In this document: positions 10,810-22,207 of the stretch, in pieces | Numbering within the stretch: the first letter of the stretch is position 1 | How the letters are laid out: every line of letters starts with the position of its first letter | The notes under the pieces: generated by a model | Told to the model about the DNA's origin: nothing | The model's input: only the letters and a program-made list of their open reading frames with translations | Databases searched by the model: none | Program-made: the position numbers and the translations under genes | Source: Nemertoderma westbladi | Taxonomy: Eukaryota; Xenacoelomorpha; Nemertodermatida; Nemertodermatidae | Length of the DNA stretch: 64,000 nucleotides | Assembly: GCA_032718475.1 (NCBI GenBank) | Contig: JAUCBJ010000621.1 | Span: forward strand, 1-64,000 | Direction of reading: 5' to 3'

Positions 10810-13800
10810 TAAAATTCTGAATCAGAAGACTGCCAGACTGAGAAACTCTAACAGAAGACTGTCAGACTGTGAAACTCTAACAGAAGACTGGCAGACTGTG
10901 AAACTCTACTACTACTACTACTAGGATCGGCATGCTGCATTGCAGCTGCATTTATAAGAATGCTGTGCCGGCTTGTCAACAAAATTGCACCGCCACAACT
11001 CCCTATCACCCATGACATTTGCTAGATCATCCGCATCTTTAAGGCCAGTGTCCTTTAAGATGCGTCTCAAGAAAGTCATGGGCTGTCCACCATGCTTATT
11101 CACTCCATGAGGCTGCCAAACTGTGTCACCGTCAACAGTAGACACAAATGTTGTCGAACCATCATATACTGATCTGATTGCTGCAATAATTTCAGCAGGA
11201 ATCCCATATAATGAAAGTATGCTGAACATACGTGAGCGAGAGACTGAATCAAAGGCCTTGAAGAAGTCAACAAAGATAACAGCCAGATGCCTGTCTTTCT
11301 TTTTTGATAACTCTTCAATTATCCTTCTAAGTGCCAAAATGGGCTCCATGGTCCCACGACCTTTACGGAACCCATTCTGATTTCCACGGAGCAGTCTCTC
11401 AATGGGATCCCTGATGCGATTTAATAGAATCCTATTATATAGCTTTGCAGCAATCGAGATCAATGAGATTCCCCGAAAAGAACCATAGAGTGTTAGGTTG
11501 CCCTTCTTGGGAACTGGCACCAACTTATTTGTTTTCATTTCTTGTGGGACTTTTGTTGTTCGGTACATGTCTACTATGATGGGATAGATGAGCTTTAAAC
11601 ACTCAGGTATTTTAAAGACCTCAGGGGGAACACCATCTACTCCACTGGCACGATTGGTCTTGATGCTCTTTGCAGCAGCCTTCACTTCTGCAAAGGAGAT
11701 ATCGCCAATGGGAATATCTGGGAGTACAGACTCAGACACTTTTACTTCTATAAAGTTATCAGGCAATACCCTATCATTATTGGGGAGCTTTTCAAAGTGG
11801 GCTTTCCAACCATTGAGACGATCGGCTGGTGATTCAGCCTTAACCTTGGTGGTTGGTTGGCTTTTCCGCCCAGTAAGCAGATTGATCGATTTCCATGCCT
11901 GGGATGATTGCCTGCTGTCGTCAGCATCATTGATGGCATCAACCTGTTGGTTTATTAGCTCCTGTAGATTAGCAGAGTACTGCCTGTTCAGGGACCTAGA
12001 TGCAGCCTTAACTGCATTCTTGGCTGCTGTAGTCTGTTTGAGCCGGGACTCTTTCTGCGCCTTATGAAGGTCATTTCGGCACTTCTGAATTTTGTTGTCA
12101 GTCCAGGGGGCCCTTTTCCTGTTTCGAAGGTATACAGGAACTGTTTCTGCAGCTGCTAACTTAACTGCTTCTGTAAAGGCAGTATAGCCCTCACAGTGAT
12201 CTGCCGCCTCAGAGGCAAGAGCCTCATACCTGTTGCTCAGCTGTAGTGTGAAGCTGTATCTCACACTTGGCTGTTGCAACAGAGAGGACCAGTCATGCCG
12301 CGGCAAGGCAGATTTCGTTGTTCTGCTAGCACGCAGACTAAGTCTTACCTTGGCCACAATAAGGCGGTGATCACTGGAGAAGGGTCGAAATGTAAATGCA
12401 TTACAGTCTTGTATAGAGCTCCTGTATTTCCTACGAAACAGAATATGGTCTATCTGGGACTTGTGACCACTGGGTCCACTATGAGTCCATAGCTTTCCAG
12501 TTCGCTTCTTGAACTGGGTTCCAGCCGAAAACAATCCATTTCCAGAAACTCTAACAGAAGACTGTCAGACTGTGAAACTCTAACAGAAGACTGCCAGACT
12601 ATGAAACTCTAACAGAAGACTGCCAGACTGTGAAACTCTAACAGAAGACTGCCAGACTGTGAAAGTATAGCAGAAGACTGCTAAACTGTGAAACTCTAAC
12701 AGAAGACTGCCAGACTGTGAAACTCTAACAGAAGACTGCCAGACTGTGAAACTCTATCAGAAGAGTGCCAGACTGTGAAACTCTAACAGAAGACTGCTTG
12801 ACTGTGAAACTCTAACAGAAGACTGCCAGACTGTGAAACTCTAACAGAAGACTGCCAGACTGTGAAACTCTATCAGAAGACTGCCAGACTGTGAAATTCT
12901 ATCAGAAGAGTGCCAGACTGTGAAACTCTAACAGAAGACTGCCTGACTGTGAAATTCTATCAGAAGAGTGCCAGACTGTGAAACTCTAACAGAAGACTGC
13001 CTGACTGTGAAACTCTAACAGAAGACTGCCAGACTGTGAAACTCTAACAGAAGACTGCCAGACTGTGAAATTCTATCAGAAGAGTGCCAGACTGTGAAAC
13101 TCTAACAGAAGACTGCCTGACTGTGAAACTCTAACAGAAGACTGCCAGACTGTGAAACTATAACAGAAGACTGCCAAACTGTGAAACTCTAACAGAAGAC
13201 TGCCAGACTGTGAAACTCTAACAGAAGACTGCCTGACCTTGAAACTCTATCAAAAGAGTGCCAGCCTGTGAAACTCTAACAGAAGACCGCCAGACTGTGA
13301 AACTCTAACAGAAGACTGCCTGACTGTGAAACTCTATCAGAAGACTGCCAGACTGTGATACTCTAACAGAAGACTGCCAGACTGTGAAATTCTAACAGAA
13401 GACTGACAGACTGTGAAACTCTAACAGAAGACTGCCAGACTGTGAAACTCTAACAGAAGACTGCCTGACTGTGAAACTCTAACAGAAGACTGCCAGACTG
13501 TGAAACTATATTAGAAGACTGCCAGACTGTGAAACTCTAACAGAAGACTGCCAGACTGTGAAACTCTAACAGAAGACTGCCTGTCTGTGAAACTCTATCA
13601 GAAGACTGCCAGACTGTGAAACTCTAACAGAAGACTACCAGATTGTGAAACTCTAACAGAAGACTAACAGACTGTGAAACTTTAACAGAAGACTGCCAGA
13701 CTGTGAAACTCTAACAGAAGACTACCAGAATGTGAAACTCTAACAGAAGACTGCCAGACTGTGAAAATCTAACAGAAGACTGCCAGACTATGAAACTCTA

Positions 13801-13836
13801 ACAGAAGACTACCAGACTGTGAAACTCTAACCGAAA
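10810..13836 (+). repeat. 29-bp minisatellite, interrupted by LINE copy D
   Basis: Unit GAAACTCTAACAGAAGACTG followed by CCAGACTGT, repeated about 45 times after the LINE (12542-13836) and a few times before it (10810-10908). Variants with TATCAGAAGAGTG or GCCTGACTG recur in groups, showing block amplification. The flanking unit AAACTCTA appears on both sides of the LINE, as expected of a target duplication, though an array offers that match anyway. Confidence 0.95.
10909..12541 (-). mobile_element. RTE-like LINE copy D: endonuclease C-terminus and RT with an in-frame internal deletion
   Basis: One open frame of 537 codons lies on the minus strand (10921-12534). Seen from its N-terminus: the C-terminal end of an AP-type endonuclease (PSGHKSQIDHILF, then SDHRLIVAKV), a basic linker, the RT entry motif ASGVDGVPPEVFK, FRGISLIS, GNQNGFRKGRGT and VIFVDFFKAFDSVS. 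At about 11120 the frame jumps from VDGDT straight into the extreme C-terminal WQPHGVNKHGG region, so the catalytic FADD box and thumb are missing, yet the frame stays open to the normal end. The 3' end is a CTA/TAG microsatellite at 10909-10923. It inserted into the 29-bp array and cannot encode a working RT. Confidence 0.85.
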
Positions 13837-13955
13837 CCTGCAGATCTTTGAAACAACTTTGAAGCTGGTATCGTTCAGGAATTAATAAAAGACTCTATAC
13901 GTTACGTTGTATTTGGAACCGCATTCAGAGAACTTAAATGGAACTATAATTACTG

Positions 13956-14207
13956 GTAAGTAATAATTACCTGTAGGCAATAGGAACCCCTATCTGGGAA
14001 ATGAAATTGAACTTAATTACTGGTCAGGTTTTATGCGAACAAGCGCGAAATCGCGCAAATTCCGCGTCTACTAACGCATGAACTGTCTCCTTGAATGTCT
14101 TACTACGATTTATTTATATATATATATTTATTATATTATATATTTATTTAGCGACTATGCTTCAATTCTGTATTAAATGACATTGATTATTCCTAATTTA
14201 TTTATAG
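13956..14207 (+). other. Probable intron of duplicon copy 1
   Basis: Starts with GTAAGTAATAATTA and ends with TTTATTTATAG, AT-rich throughout. It is the counterpart of 35033-35602 in copy 2. Confidence 0.45.
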
Positions 14208-14335
14208 ATTAAATCCGCCGCAAAAAGAAACACAATTTGTGAATTCAATGAAAGAACTGGAACATTTCGTGTAACTTAAAATGATTCAACACTTACAAAC
14301 TCCAGTTGGTCGCCACTAACTAAATAAATACTAAA
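14208..14335 (+). other. Short non-coding exon, conserved in both duplicon copies
   Basis: Acceptor TTTATTTATAG before it and donor AAA|GTAAGTAT after it. It matches 35603-35742 along most of its length, including CGCAAAAAGAAACACAATTT and TCCAGTTGGTCGCCACTA. Stops occur in all frames I checked, so it is probably UTR or part of a non-coding transcript. Confidence 0.5.
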
Positions 14336-14619
14336 GTAAGTATAGCAGCTGGGTGTAAAATATAAAACTTGAAAAATTATAAATGTCGACAATATGAACT
14401 TAAAATTGCAGCAAACAACATTATACTTTAAAAATCTTAAAATTAAACGTGAAAAAACAACGTTAACTTGTCAATAATCGGTATTGGTTTGTGCTATTAA
14501 GATTCAAAAGCAGATAAGAGTTTATTAAGTTCCACATAGTTTGTTAAACTAATCTGTTAGATTAGCTAATAAAAATATTTTATATGATATCATAATATTT
14601 AATTTTTGTTATATTTCAG

Positions 14620-14745
14620 ACAACAACTATCTAGAATGTTTCTAAATCTATAACTTAATGAAATCAGCTCAAATTCTCAGAACAGCCAGCAGGACATAAA
14701 CTATATCACCCCACCTATTTGGTGGTGCAGCTTCGATATATTCAG
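14620..14745 (+). other. Short non-coding exon with GTGAGT donor
   Basis: Preceded by TTATATTTCAG and followed by G|GTGAGTTG. A diverged relative at 17263-17412 has the same architecture: it begins ACAA after the acceptor and ends CTTCGATATAATAAG before GTGAGTTA. This suggests exon duplication within copy 1. Confidence 0.45.
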
Positions 14746-14826
14746 GTGAGTTGAAAAACCAACACCCACAACTATTTCTCACAAAGATTGTCTCTGGTTA
14801 GAACGTTAGAAATTCTTCGGATACCT

Positions 14827-16160
14827 CTACTAGGATCGGCATGCTGCATTGCAGCTGCATTTTAAAGAATGTTGTGCCTGCTTGACGACAAAATTGCGTC
14901 GCCACAACTCCCTATCAACCATGACATTTGCTAGATCATCCGCATCTTCAAGGCCAGTATCTTTCAAGATGCTTCTCAAGAAAGTCATGGGCTGTCCACC
15001 ATGCTTATTCACTCCATGAGGCTGCCAAAGTACAAGATTATGCACTGGCTAGTCTTCATGTCGAAAGCAATGTCCTGCAAAGCGGAGGCAAATTTGTTCT
15101 AGTGTCAAGCTTGGGGGAACCATTGAAAAAATCTCCAATGTTATATAGTGTCTGGTTGGAGATGTGTGCATTGTACTTGTGACCCAATGACCCGGCGTAG
15201 CATTCTTGTGAATGTGTCATCCAGAGATTTGGTGTCCTCAGCAGCTAGAGCCCAGCATGGACTCCCATAGAGGAGTACTGGAACTACTGCTGCTCTAAAT
15301 AATCGGACCTTAAATTTCCGATTAATTCTCGGTGACTTCCAAATCCTGGAAAGCCTATTCATGGCAGCCCACCCCATGCCTTTCCCTTAGGTATTCGAAG
15401 GTCCTCACCTGACTTCCGGATCCATACTCCCAGGTAACAGAAGTCGTCCACATGCTCAAGCATACCATCCTTTGAGCTTATGCTCATCCGGTCAGAGACA
15501 TGCTGAGGACTTTCAAAGTTAAATGTCAAAATTGTGGTCTTTTTGGAGTTAATAAAAAGACAAACACTAGAAGCAGCTTGTTCTAATAATCTGAGGATCC
15601 GGTGGGCTCCCTCTAGTGATTCTGAAAGTACTCCTAAGTCATCAGCAAAGTCTAGATCAGTTAGGTACTTGGCGGGATTTCCTCGACTACTGGAGCCTGT
15701 AGGTGGAGTTACCATCACCCCATCATCATTATGATGATCTAAGGACATGCGTAGAACATTGTCAACCACAATAATGAACAAGAACGGCGCAAGTGTGTCT
15801 CCTTAGAGGACTCCCCATAACACTTCAAATGGTTCTGTGTCACCGTCAACAGTAGACACAAATGTTGTCGAACCATCGTATACTGATCTGATTGAAGCAA
15901 TAATTTCATATTATCATATTATATATATAATTTCATAATTTCAATAATTTCATCGGGATTCCCATATAACGAAAGTATGCTGAACATACATGAGCGAGAG
16001 GCTGAATCAAAGGCCTTGAAGAAGTCAACAAAGATAACAGCCAGATGCCTGTCTTTCTTTTTTAATAACTCTTCAATTATCCTTCTAAGTGCCAAAATGG
16101 GCTTCATGGTCCCACGACCTTTACGGAACCCATTCTGATTTCCACGGAGAAGTCTCTCAA
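14827..16160 (-). pseudogene. RTE-like LINE copy C, 5'-truncated
   Basis: Minus-strand RT running from its 5' truncation at about 16160 (LLRGNQNGFRKGRGT) to the GCATGCCGATCC 3' end at 14827. It retains the LDFADDLGVLSES box (around 15640), YLGVWIRKS and LLYGSPCWAL. Broken by an in-frame stop in the QGDTLAP motif near 15803, by AT-rich extra bases at about 15905-15955 that destroy the region after the DEI motif, and by a frameshift near 15370. The 5' end coincides, within a few bases, with the truncation seen in copies A and B. Confidence 0.85.
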
Positions 16161-17020
16161 ATTCATTCAAATTCATTGTTAGATAAGCTAATCTTAATTT
16201 ACGTTGCACCTAAAGGGACATGAAAGAAAGAAATACTTTTTACAAACTCATATTAATGAATTACTAACTCGTGCGAACGTCGAATGTAAATATATATTGC
16301 TGATTGCTACAGTCAGACAGTACTGCAGTACGGTACAATCAGACAGTACTGCAGTACAGCAGTAGGATACATACAACAGTACAATGCCGAAATTTAGTAC
16401 TTTACATATAGCTGCACAATTGTGTGCAGTAATTGGTATTAACCGATACCTACTTGCCTACATGATGATGATGTGAACATGAAGGAAGTGAAACATGAAA
16501 CAACGGAAGCTCCTTTGGATGTTACATGAAAAGAAGTGATGCGAAACACTAACTCCCAAGGATGACCACTTCATACTGTCATAAGTCATAACTAGCAAAC
16601 TAGGCCCTAGCTGTAGCTGACTAGGGCCTATCCAACCCCTTTTGAATCCCCGTTAGCCATTATGATGATTAATTACACCATCGACAACAGGCCGACAGTC
16701 AGACAGTGGCTGAGTGGACAATATAGGCCTACTTTTTCATAAATATTTGGACAGGAAATTAAAATTGCAGAATTGTATAGGGCTGTAGGGCCTAATTATG
16801 TACTGAATTAGTTTATTAATATTGCCAAACTTGTCTGCATACTCTGATACTGTCGGTTTGCGATTTTACCTGTCGGTTTGTGTCTTTTGTCTGTTTGTCG
16901 TCGGTGGTTGTCGGTGCGGTGGTATCCGGAAGGTGTCGGTGGCTTATTTAGTGTTAGTCCAACCCCCCACTCACTACCAAACGACAGACACCAACTTCTA
17001 GAATATTTATTATCAACTTG
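16161..17020. other. Non-coding spacer; short repeats only
   Basis: No gene seen. There is a small direct repeat of CAGACAGTACTGCAGTAC (16310-16360) and several TAGGCC words. TGTCGGTTTG and related TGTCGGTG words cluster at 16850-16950. Confidence 0.5.
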
Positions 17021-17029
17021 AAACCTTGT

Positions 17030-17200
17030 CCAACGGGAAATAAAAAAAGCTAAATCTGAATATTTTACAACAAAATAAGTGAGAATAAAGATAATCCAAA
17101 AAGTCTATGGTCTACCCTAAAATCTTTAGGTTATAAAAACCTTAAATCTAAATCGAATATTGTTCTGCAAGATAACGGTGAGCTGATCAATTTTTACACT
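17030..17200 (+). pseudogene. LINE fragment, endonuclease-to-RT linker (CR1/jockey-like)
   Basis: About 55 codons, with one frameshift near 17075, read like the region just before the RT domain in CR1/jockey-type LINEs: KAKSEYFTTK, then DNPKSLWSTLKSLGYKN, then LQDNGELI. It is a different family from the RTE-like copies. No start or end is visible. Confidence 0.55.
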
Positions 17201-17262
17201 GGGCTGGGAGGGATTTTTAATATGAAATCATAATATTATTTTTCCGTTTTGCTATTTTCCAG

Positions 17263-17412
17263 ACAAGTATCAACTCTTGAATTCTAAATCAACAACTTCA
17301 GTTCAACTCGGACAGATTATTATTTAACATTGAGATTTCGGCAACATATCTTATATTCCAACTAGACCAACAATCCGATTTATTTAAGGAGTTGAATCTT
17401 CGATATAATAAG
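17263..17412 (+). other. Short non-coding exon, relative of 14620-14745
   Basis: CTATTTTCCAG acceptor and AAG|GTGAGTTA donor. The end is nearly identical to that of the earlier exon (CTTCGATATA). No open frame of note. Confidence 0.45.
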
Positions 17413-17592
17413 GTGAGTTACATTGAGTCACAAAGGCCTCTAGAATTAATTTTGTTTTTCAGTCAGGAAGAAATTTCTCCTTTTAGAATGTTAGAAATGC
17501 TCCTTAAAATTATTACTGTACTATTTAGTTGCATTGAATTAGTTTCAATGTTGAAATCGTTTTAAATTTCCCGCCTTATATCACTAGGGCCT

Positions 17593-18354
17593 ATCATACT
17601 GATAGTTTTAAATTTCACGCCCTTTTCTACTTGGTCAAATAATACATGTTGTATGTTGGTGGGGGGTATTGTTTGGTGCATATTCGAAATAAATTAAATA
17701 TTATATAAAGAAATGTAACATAAAAAAAAGTTTCAATAATATGCAAATTTTATGGACCTATTTAATTCCTATATTTACAGAATAATCGCAAACCAAACAA
17801 GATGCCGTTTGGAATATAAGAAAACAGAAGCAGATTATTATATATATAATATTGGAATATCAGAGAAGAGAAACTTAATTATAACAAATCAACAAATTAA
17901 CAAATAACATCCCAATAAAGTAATCCAACCCTACAGACAGACAGTAGTTCCGATGTTCTAAACTCAAACTATAATCATACTGATAGTTTTAAATTTCCCG
18001 CCCTTTTCTACTTGGTCAATTAATACATATTGTCTGTTGGTGGGGGGTATTGTTTGGTGCATAAATTCCAAATAAATTAAATATTATATAAAGAAATGTA
18101 ACATAAAAAAAAGTTTCAATAATATGCAAATTTTATGGACCTATTTCATTTCTATATTTACAGAATAATCGCAAACCAAACAAGATGCCATTTGGAATAT
18201 AAGAAAACAGAAGCAGATTATTATATATATAATATTGGAATATCAGAGAAGAGAAACTTAATTATAACAAATCAACAAATTAACAAATAACATCCCAATA
18301 AAGTAATCCAACCATACAGACAGACAGTAGTTCCGATGTTCTAAACTCAAACTC
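17593..18354 (+). repeat. Direct tandem duplication of about 381 bp carrying an exon
   Basis: 17593-17973 and 17974-18354 are almost identical, both from ATCATACTGATAGTTTTAAA to TTCTAAACTCAAACT. Each contains TTTACAG followed by AATAATCGCAAACC (exon starts at 17781 and 18164). Copy 2 of the duplicon has this exon once (37235), so the tandem event is specific to copy 1 or was lost from copy 2. Confidence 0.9.
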
Positions 18355-18571
18355 TCCTAAGTATTCAAAAGAAGATCAGATCAGTTGATTGAATAACACC
18401 AGTTCAATCCCGTATCTTACAGAATATTATATTCAGTTACCGAAAATATTTAATAGTATTGATGTTGAGGGCCAGTATTATAAATAGGTTTATGTAATAA
18501 TTTATATTATGGTAATTTTATACCTTTATTTATATTATAAATAATAATAAAGATTTAATTATTTTTCATAG

Positions 18572-18780
18572 GGAGAGCTTGCAATTTTCGCTAAAATTAG
18601 ATCTAAAATAATTAATTTATATCAGATGTAAATACAATAATGATATAAATTTCCCTCAATTGATTTTCATTTTAATTCGTTTTTGTTCAATATTATTCCC
18701 ATATTGAGTATTCGAGTAATACCTGTGTATCTGCTACGTCCCTTTGGTAGACACAAACCTGGACCATCCACTAATAAAAC
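18572..18780 (+). other. Probable last exon of the duplicon transcript unit, copy 1
   Basis: Starts after TTTTTCATAG with GGAGAGCTTGCAATTTTCGC and is followed for about 200 bp by sequence conserved at 37507-37713, through CTACGTCCCTTTGGTAGACA. No donor or open frame was identified. The exon label is an inference from the shared acceptor and conservation. Confidence 0.4.
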
Positions 18781-20590
18781 GTTCTAATTATAACTCAGAG
18801 GTTCCCATTGGTTATATTATTAACCAATCGGTTCTTTAACCAATAAAACATTGGTTTACAATGAGTGTAACGGAGTTGGTTCCCATTCAGAACTACTATA
18901 ATGTTATATCTAATCTATTCTAATTATCTCGGTCCCACTGTGGCTGGTTGTGGTTTCCCTAAAGTTACCCGACAACCCTATGTCATTGTACGTCCGTCCG
19001 TGTTACTAAACTATCAACTCTGTTTGGACAATCGCACTCCATTCTGCACCCAAAATCACCAGTTCATCTATTTATATCCTTATAAAGGATATATTTAGCA
19101 TTAATTACAGCGATCAGTGGATTGGTTACAGACTTGGTAAACCTCGGGGTTCTGTATTGGATACACAGGGGGTTCGTTCCTATACTTACATTCATTATGT
19201 AACACAGATATGTAACGGTGACAGGAAACCAAGTCAGATGTTCAGCTAATAATTATTGTAGCATTAGTATTGTGAGCTAACCCTATTCATTACTTTTTAA
19301 TATTTATTTGTATATTCTGTTGAGTTGATGTGATTTAATTTAATTGTGTTCCAGGTATTATTCTACATTTAGTTAAGTAAGTAATGCTTTCCAAAAAATA
19401 TATTTATAAATTTATTTATTTATAGCCCAATTAATTTTGCATGTAATTTATAAATCTATAATTTGGGTAGCATTTGACAAAAAATACGTCTTTAATCTCA
19501 ATTTTTCATATATTTTGACTCTTTCCTTTCTCCCACAATGTCTTGATTTGCTCAATGTTTCGGTCAGTCTAATACGGTATTTGATCATCTATTATATTTC
19601 CCTGGTATACAGTTCCGGGAGGGTGTGGCATCACAATACAACAAGCAAATGTCTGACAAATTAATCATGTATGGCTCAAGTCTGGTGACGGTGTTTCCCT
19701 TTAGGGGAAACGTATTGCGATAAGTCTCTATCTAATTATATTGATATCGTTACAGTTACAGTATTCAATTTGTGACAACTCTCAATCGTGATGTAATTAA
19801 TAATACGAGCTTTGCTTGCAATGATGGTCTGAAATATCGCCATATATTAATTATTTATTAAGTTAAAGGTAAGACGGCACACGTATATCTGATGCAATTG
19901 TCCAGGTTATCACTAATGCTTAGCTATAGCGCTTAGAGCTTAGCTCGCTACCTGGTTGTGGCGCGTGTAAAACTTCCTTGATTTCGTAATATCGGCGATA
20001 TATTAAGGAAATAATAATGACAAATTGAGTTTACCAGTAGAATATCAAATATAACGATAAATAATTATAATTCAATTATTAATACTTTAGACAATATAAT
20101 TTTAGACTTTACAGACTTCAGACTTGTAATAATCACCAGTCATTAAAACCTGACCGGATTTTCCCCCTGCATGGCCGATGTGACTTCACTGTCAAACAAT
20201 AACAAAGAAGAAGTGAATAAGCCATAGAACCAATCGTGCTTATATACAGGCTTAACAGGAAGGAGCATACAACCAATGAGGCACTAAGACAAGTTGGAAA
20301 TGCAGATAATGGCACTAGATGGCGTCAAACTTTTAGTAATGCATAAAATTAAGTAAAAGATATCGATATTATGACGCAACCAAATTTATCAATAAAAATG
20401 GTGTTTTGAACTTAAATTTAGCAAAATAAGTAATCTAAAATAGCCAAGAACAAACTTTCATTAACACAGATTCTATTCATTTAGCTAATGCAGTGGTAAA
20501 AACGAAGGTATGAGATCAAATCATGCACAAAAAGATGTCTAGTATGCAGATATATCAAATAATAATATAAAACTTAAGTTACGTATAACA
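18781..20590. other. Intergenic DNA, no gene seen
   Basis: AT-rich, no domain-bearing frame. The frames at 18901-19098, 19437-19664 and 20133-20315 have no recognisable content. This is where homology to copy 2 has ended. Confidence 0.5.
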
Positions 20591-20594
20591 TACA

Positions 20595-20770
20595 TATTCA
20601 GCATATAAAATATATCAGCTCGTGAACAAAATCAAATTAAATGAATTATTGGGTACCAATTACTTCTAAATAAGTAAACTGTAGTGCCAAAGAGTATATC
20701 TAATACATATAAAATGTCTCAGCTCGTGAACAAATAAGCTAAATGAATTATTGAGGGTACCACTTACTTA
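20595..20770. repeat. Two-unit direct repeat of about 104 bp
   Basis: The words ATATAAAAT, TCAGCTCGTGAACAAA and AAATGAATTATTG followed by GGGTACCA occur in the same order near 20602 and 20706 with small differences. Confidence 0.7.
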
Positions 20771-20844
20771 TTTTCATTATAATATAAAGTATGAATATAA
20801 GTCACATAAAGTAGAATAGCGGTAATAAAAAGTAACCCGAAAAA

Positions 20845-21377
20845 ATAACGTTTATTTCCGGGTCCTTTTCCTTTTGGGGGGTCGACTGTAACGTTTCGGT
20901 GGCGGGAAGCCATTATCAGGTAGCGGAGGCGGAGAATCTTGCACTCGTAGCCCCTCAGCGGTGGAAGGATGAAGTTCCAATGAGTCAGAAAGGGGTGCGA
21001 CAGTTCGTACGGTTGGTCCACCTGTAGATATTCCCGGTTGAAGTTTGCTAACCACGATTGATTTGGGAACCGAATGGCGCAATAACTTTAAATAACGTAA
21101 TCGCGCAATCCGATGTAAATCTGCGGAATAATCCCACAATCTGATATATTTCAGAAGGGATGTTTCGTCGTTTCTTTGGGTCGAGTCGAAAGGTATTTGA
21201 CTTTATTATATGGTCGAGTTGCTTCTGCAGCGGCTTGATCTCGGTAGTGTCGAAGGGATTAATCAGAGATAGAAAATCCATGCTGCAGGCGGTATCCTCG
21301 GGTTTCATTACGATTACACAATGTTGACTGAGCAAGATGAAATCAGGGTGGTCCTGAGTCCGGGAGTTCCATAGCAC
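20845..21377 (-). pseudogene. Unrecognised broken open reading frame
   Basis: Two overlapping minus-strand frames (21048-21377 and 20852-21139) read like one protein split by a frameshift near 21130-21150. The upstream part has LLSQHCVIVMKPEDTACSMD; the downstream part becomes proline- and basic-rich, ending PPKRYSRPPKRKRTRK. Base composition is richer in GC than the surroundings. I recognise no family. It might be part of the same LINE as 21440-22199, but it is on the opposite strand. Confidence 0.35.
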
Positions 21378-21439
21378 GGGGAATGGAGAGGACGTCTTTC
21401 GAGGTAATTATCCCGAATTGAAGTCTTTATTTGATCAGC

Positions 21440-22199
21440 TCGACCAGGAGGAGCGATAATCCAACCTGCAAGAGTTCTGCAACCCCAGAACTCCTAATCC
21501 GTGACAAATTTTAGTCAAGGTCAACACAAAAGAGTGTGATGATATAAATATCCTAAGAGAGTCACTTCTGCTTCGGTGCAAAGGCACAGAATCCCCAAAC
21601 ATTTCGCCAGTCACAATACGCAAAGTCATAGCACAATTAAACAAAGGTAAGTCCCCTGATTTCAAATCGATAACTGTCGAACATTTCCTTCACACGAACC
21701 CTGGGACAACCTGCACAGCAATTTCCCTTATATTCAATGCCAGTATCCGCCTTAGTGCAGTTCCTAAATGCTTTGGTGATACAGTCGTTACCCACCTATA
21801 CAAGGGCAAAAGTAAGAGTCGCCTCAAAGGAAACTCATACAGACCGATAGCCACAGTTTATTCACTGGCTAAAACATTTGAAGGTTGCATCCTTCAATTA
21901 CATTTCAAGGACCAGGGGGCTCTTACTCATACTCACCAGCTAGACTTCAAAAAGGGAATAGGTACAGATCTTGCCATCAGCTTAATCCTGGAATGTATGG
22001 AACATTATAGAAAGAATGGGTTTCCTCTTTACCTGTGCCAGTTAGATATAGAATCGGCATTTGACGAAATCGACCACATTGGCCTCTTTAAAAAGTTAGC
22101 AGAGATTATAAACCCATACATAGTCCTTGTGCTACTAAGTTACTACTACTTCACATCTGCTTATCTTAAATTCAACAGTTTAATTGATATCTTTGGTAG
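21440..22199 (+). pseudogene. LINE reverse transcriptase fragment (not RTE-like family)
   Basis: Read across frameshifts, the plus strand shows an RT N-terminal region: IAQLNKGKSPD (the K-x-P-G/D entry motif), HLYKGKSKSRLKGNSYRPIA, QLDFKKGIGTDLAISLI, and LYLCQLDIESAFDEIDH, the motif A Asp block. The longest clean stretch is 21997-22206. It stops before the YADD motif because a hAT-like element follows at 22208. Family is probably jockey/CR1-like. Confidence 0.65.
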
Positions 22200-22207
22200 T
22201 TTTTAGT

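Larger units (their letters stand above)
10694..13955 (+). other. Minisatellite-bearing exon of duplicon copy 1, invaded by a LINE
   Basis: Bounded by an acceptor at 10693 and by a strong donor, AATTACTG|GTAAGTAATAATTA, at 13955/13956. The same donor string follows the minisatellite of copy 2 (35032/35033). Without the LINE (10909-12541) the exon would be about 1.6 kb. The repeat unit is 29 bp, so it cannot keep a reading frame; the exon is probably untranslated. Exon status rests on GT/AG signals and conservation between copies, not on transcripts. Confidence 0.5.

Noticed and set aside
18901-20315. Small open frames of 60-75 codons
   Set aside because: No domains, no conservation between duplicon copies, no start context or splice structure to support them.
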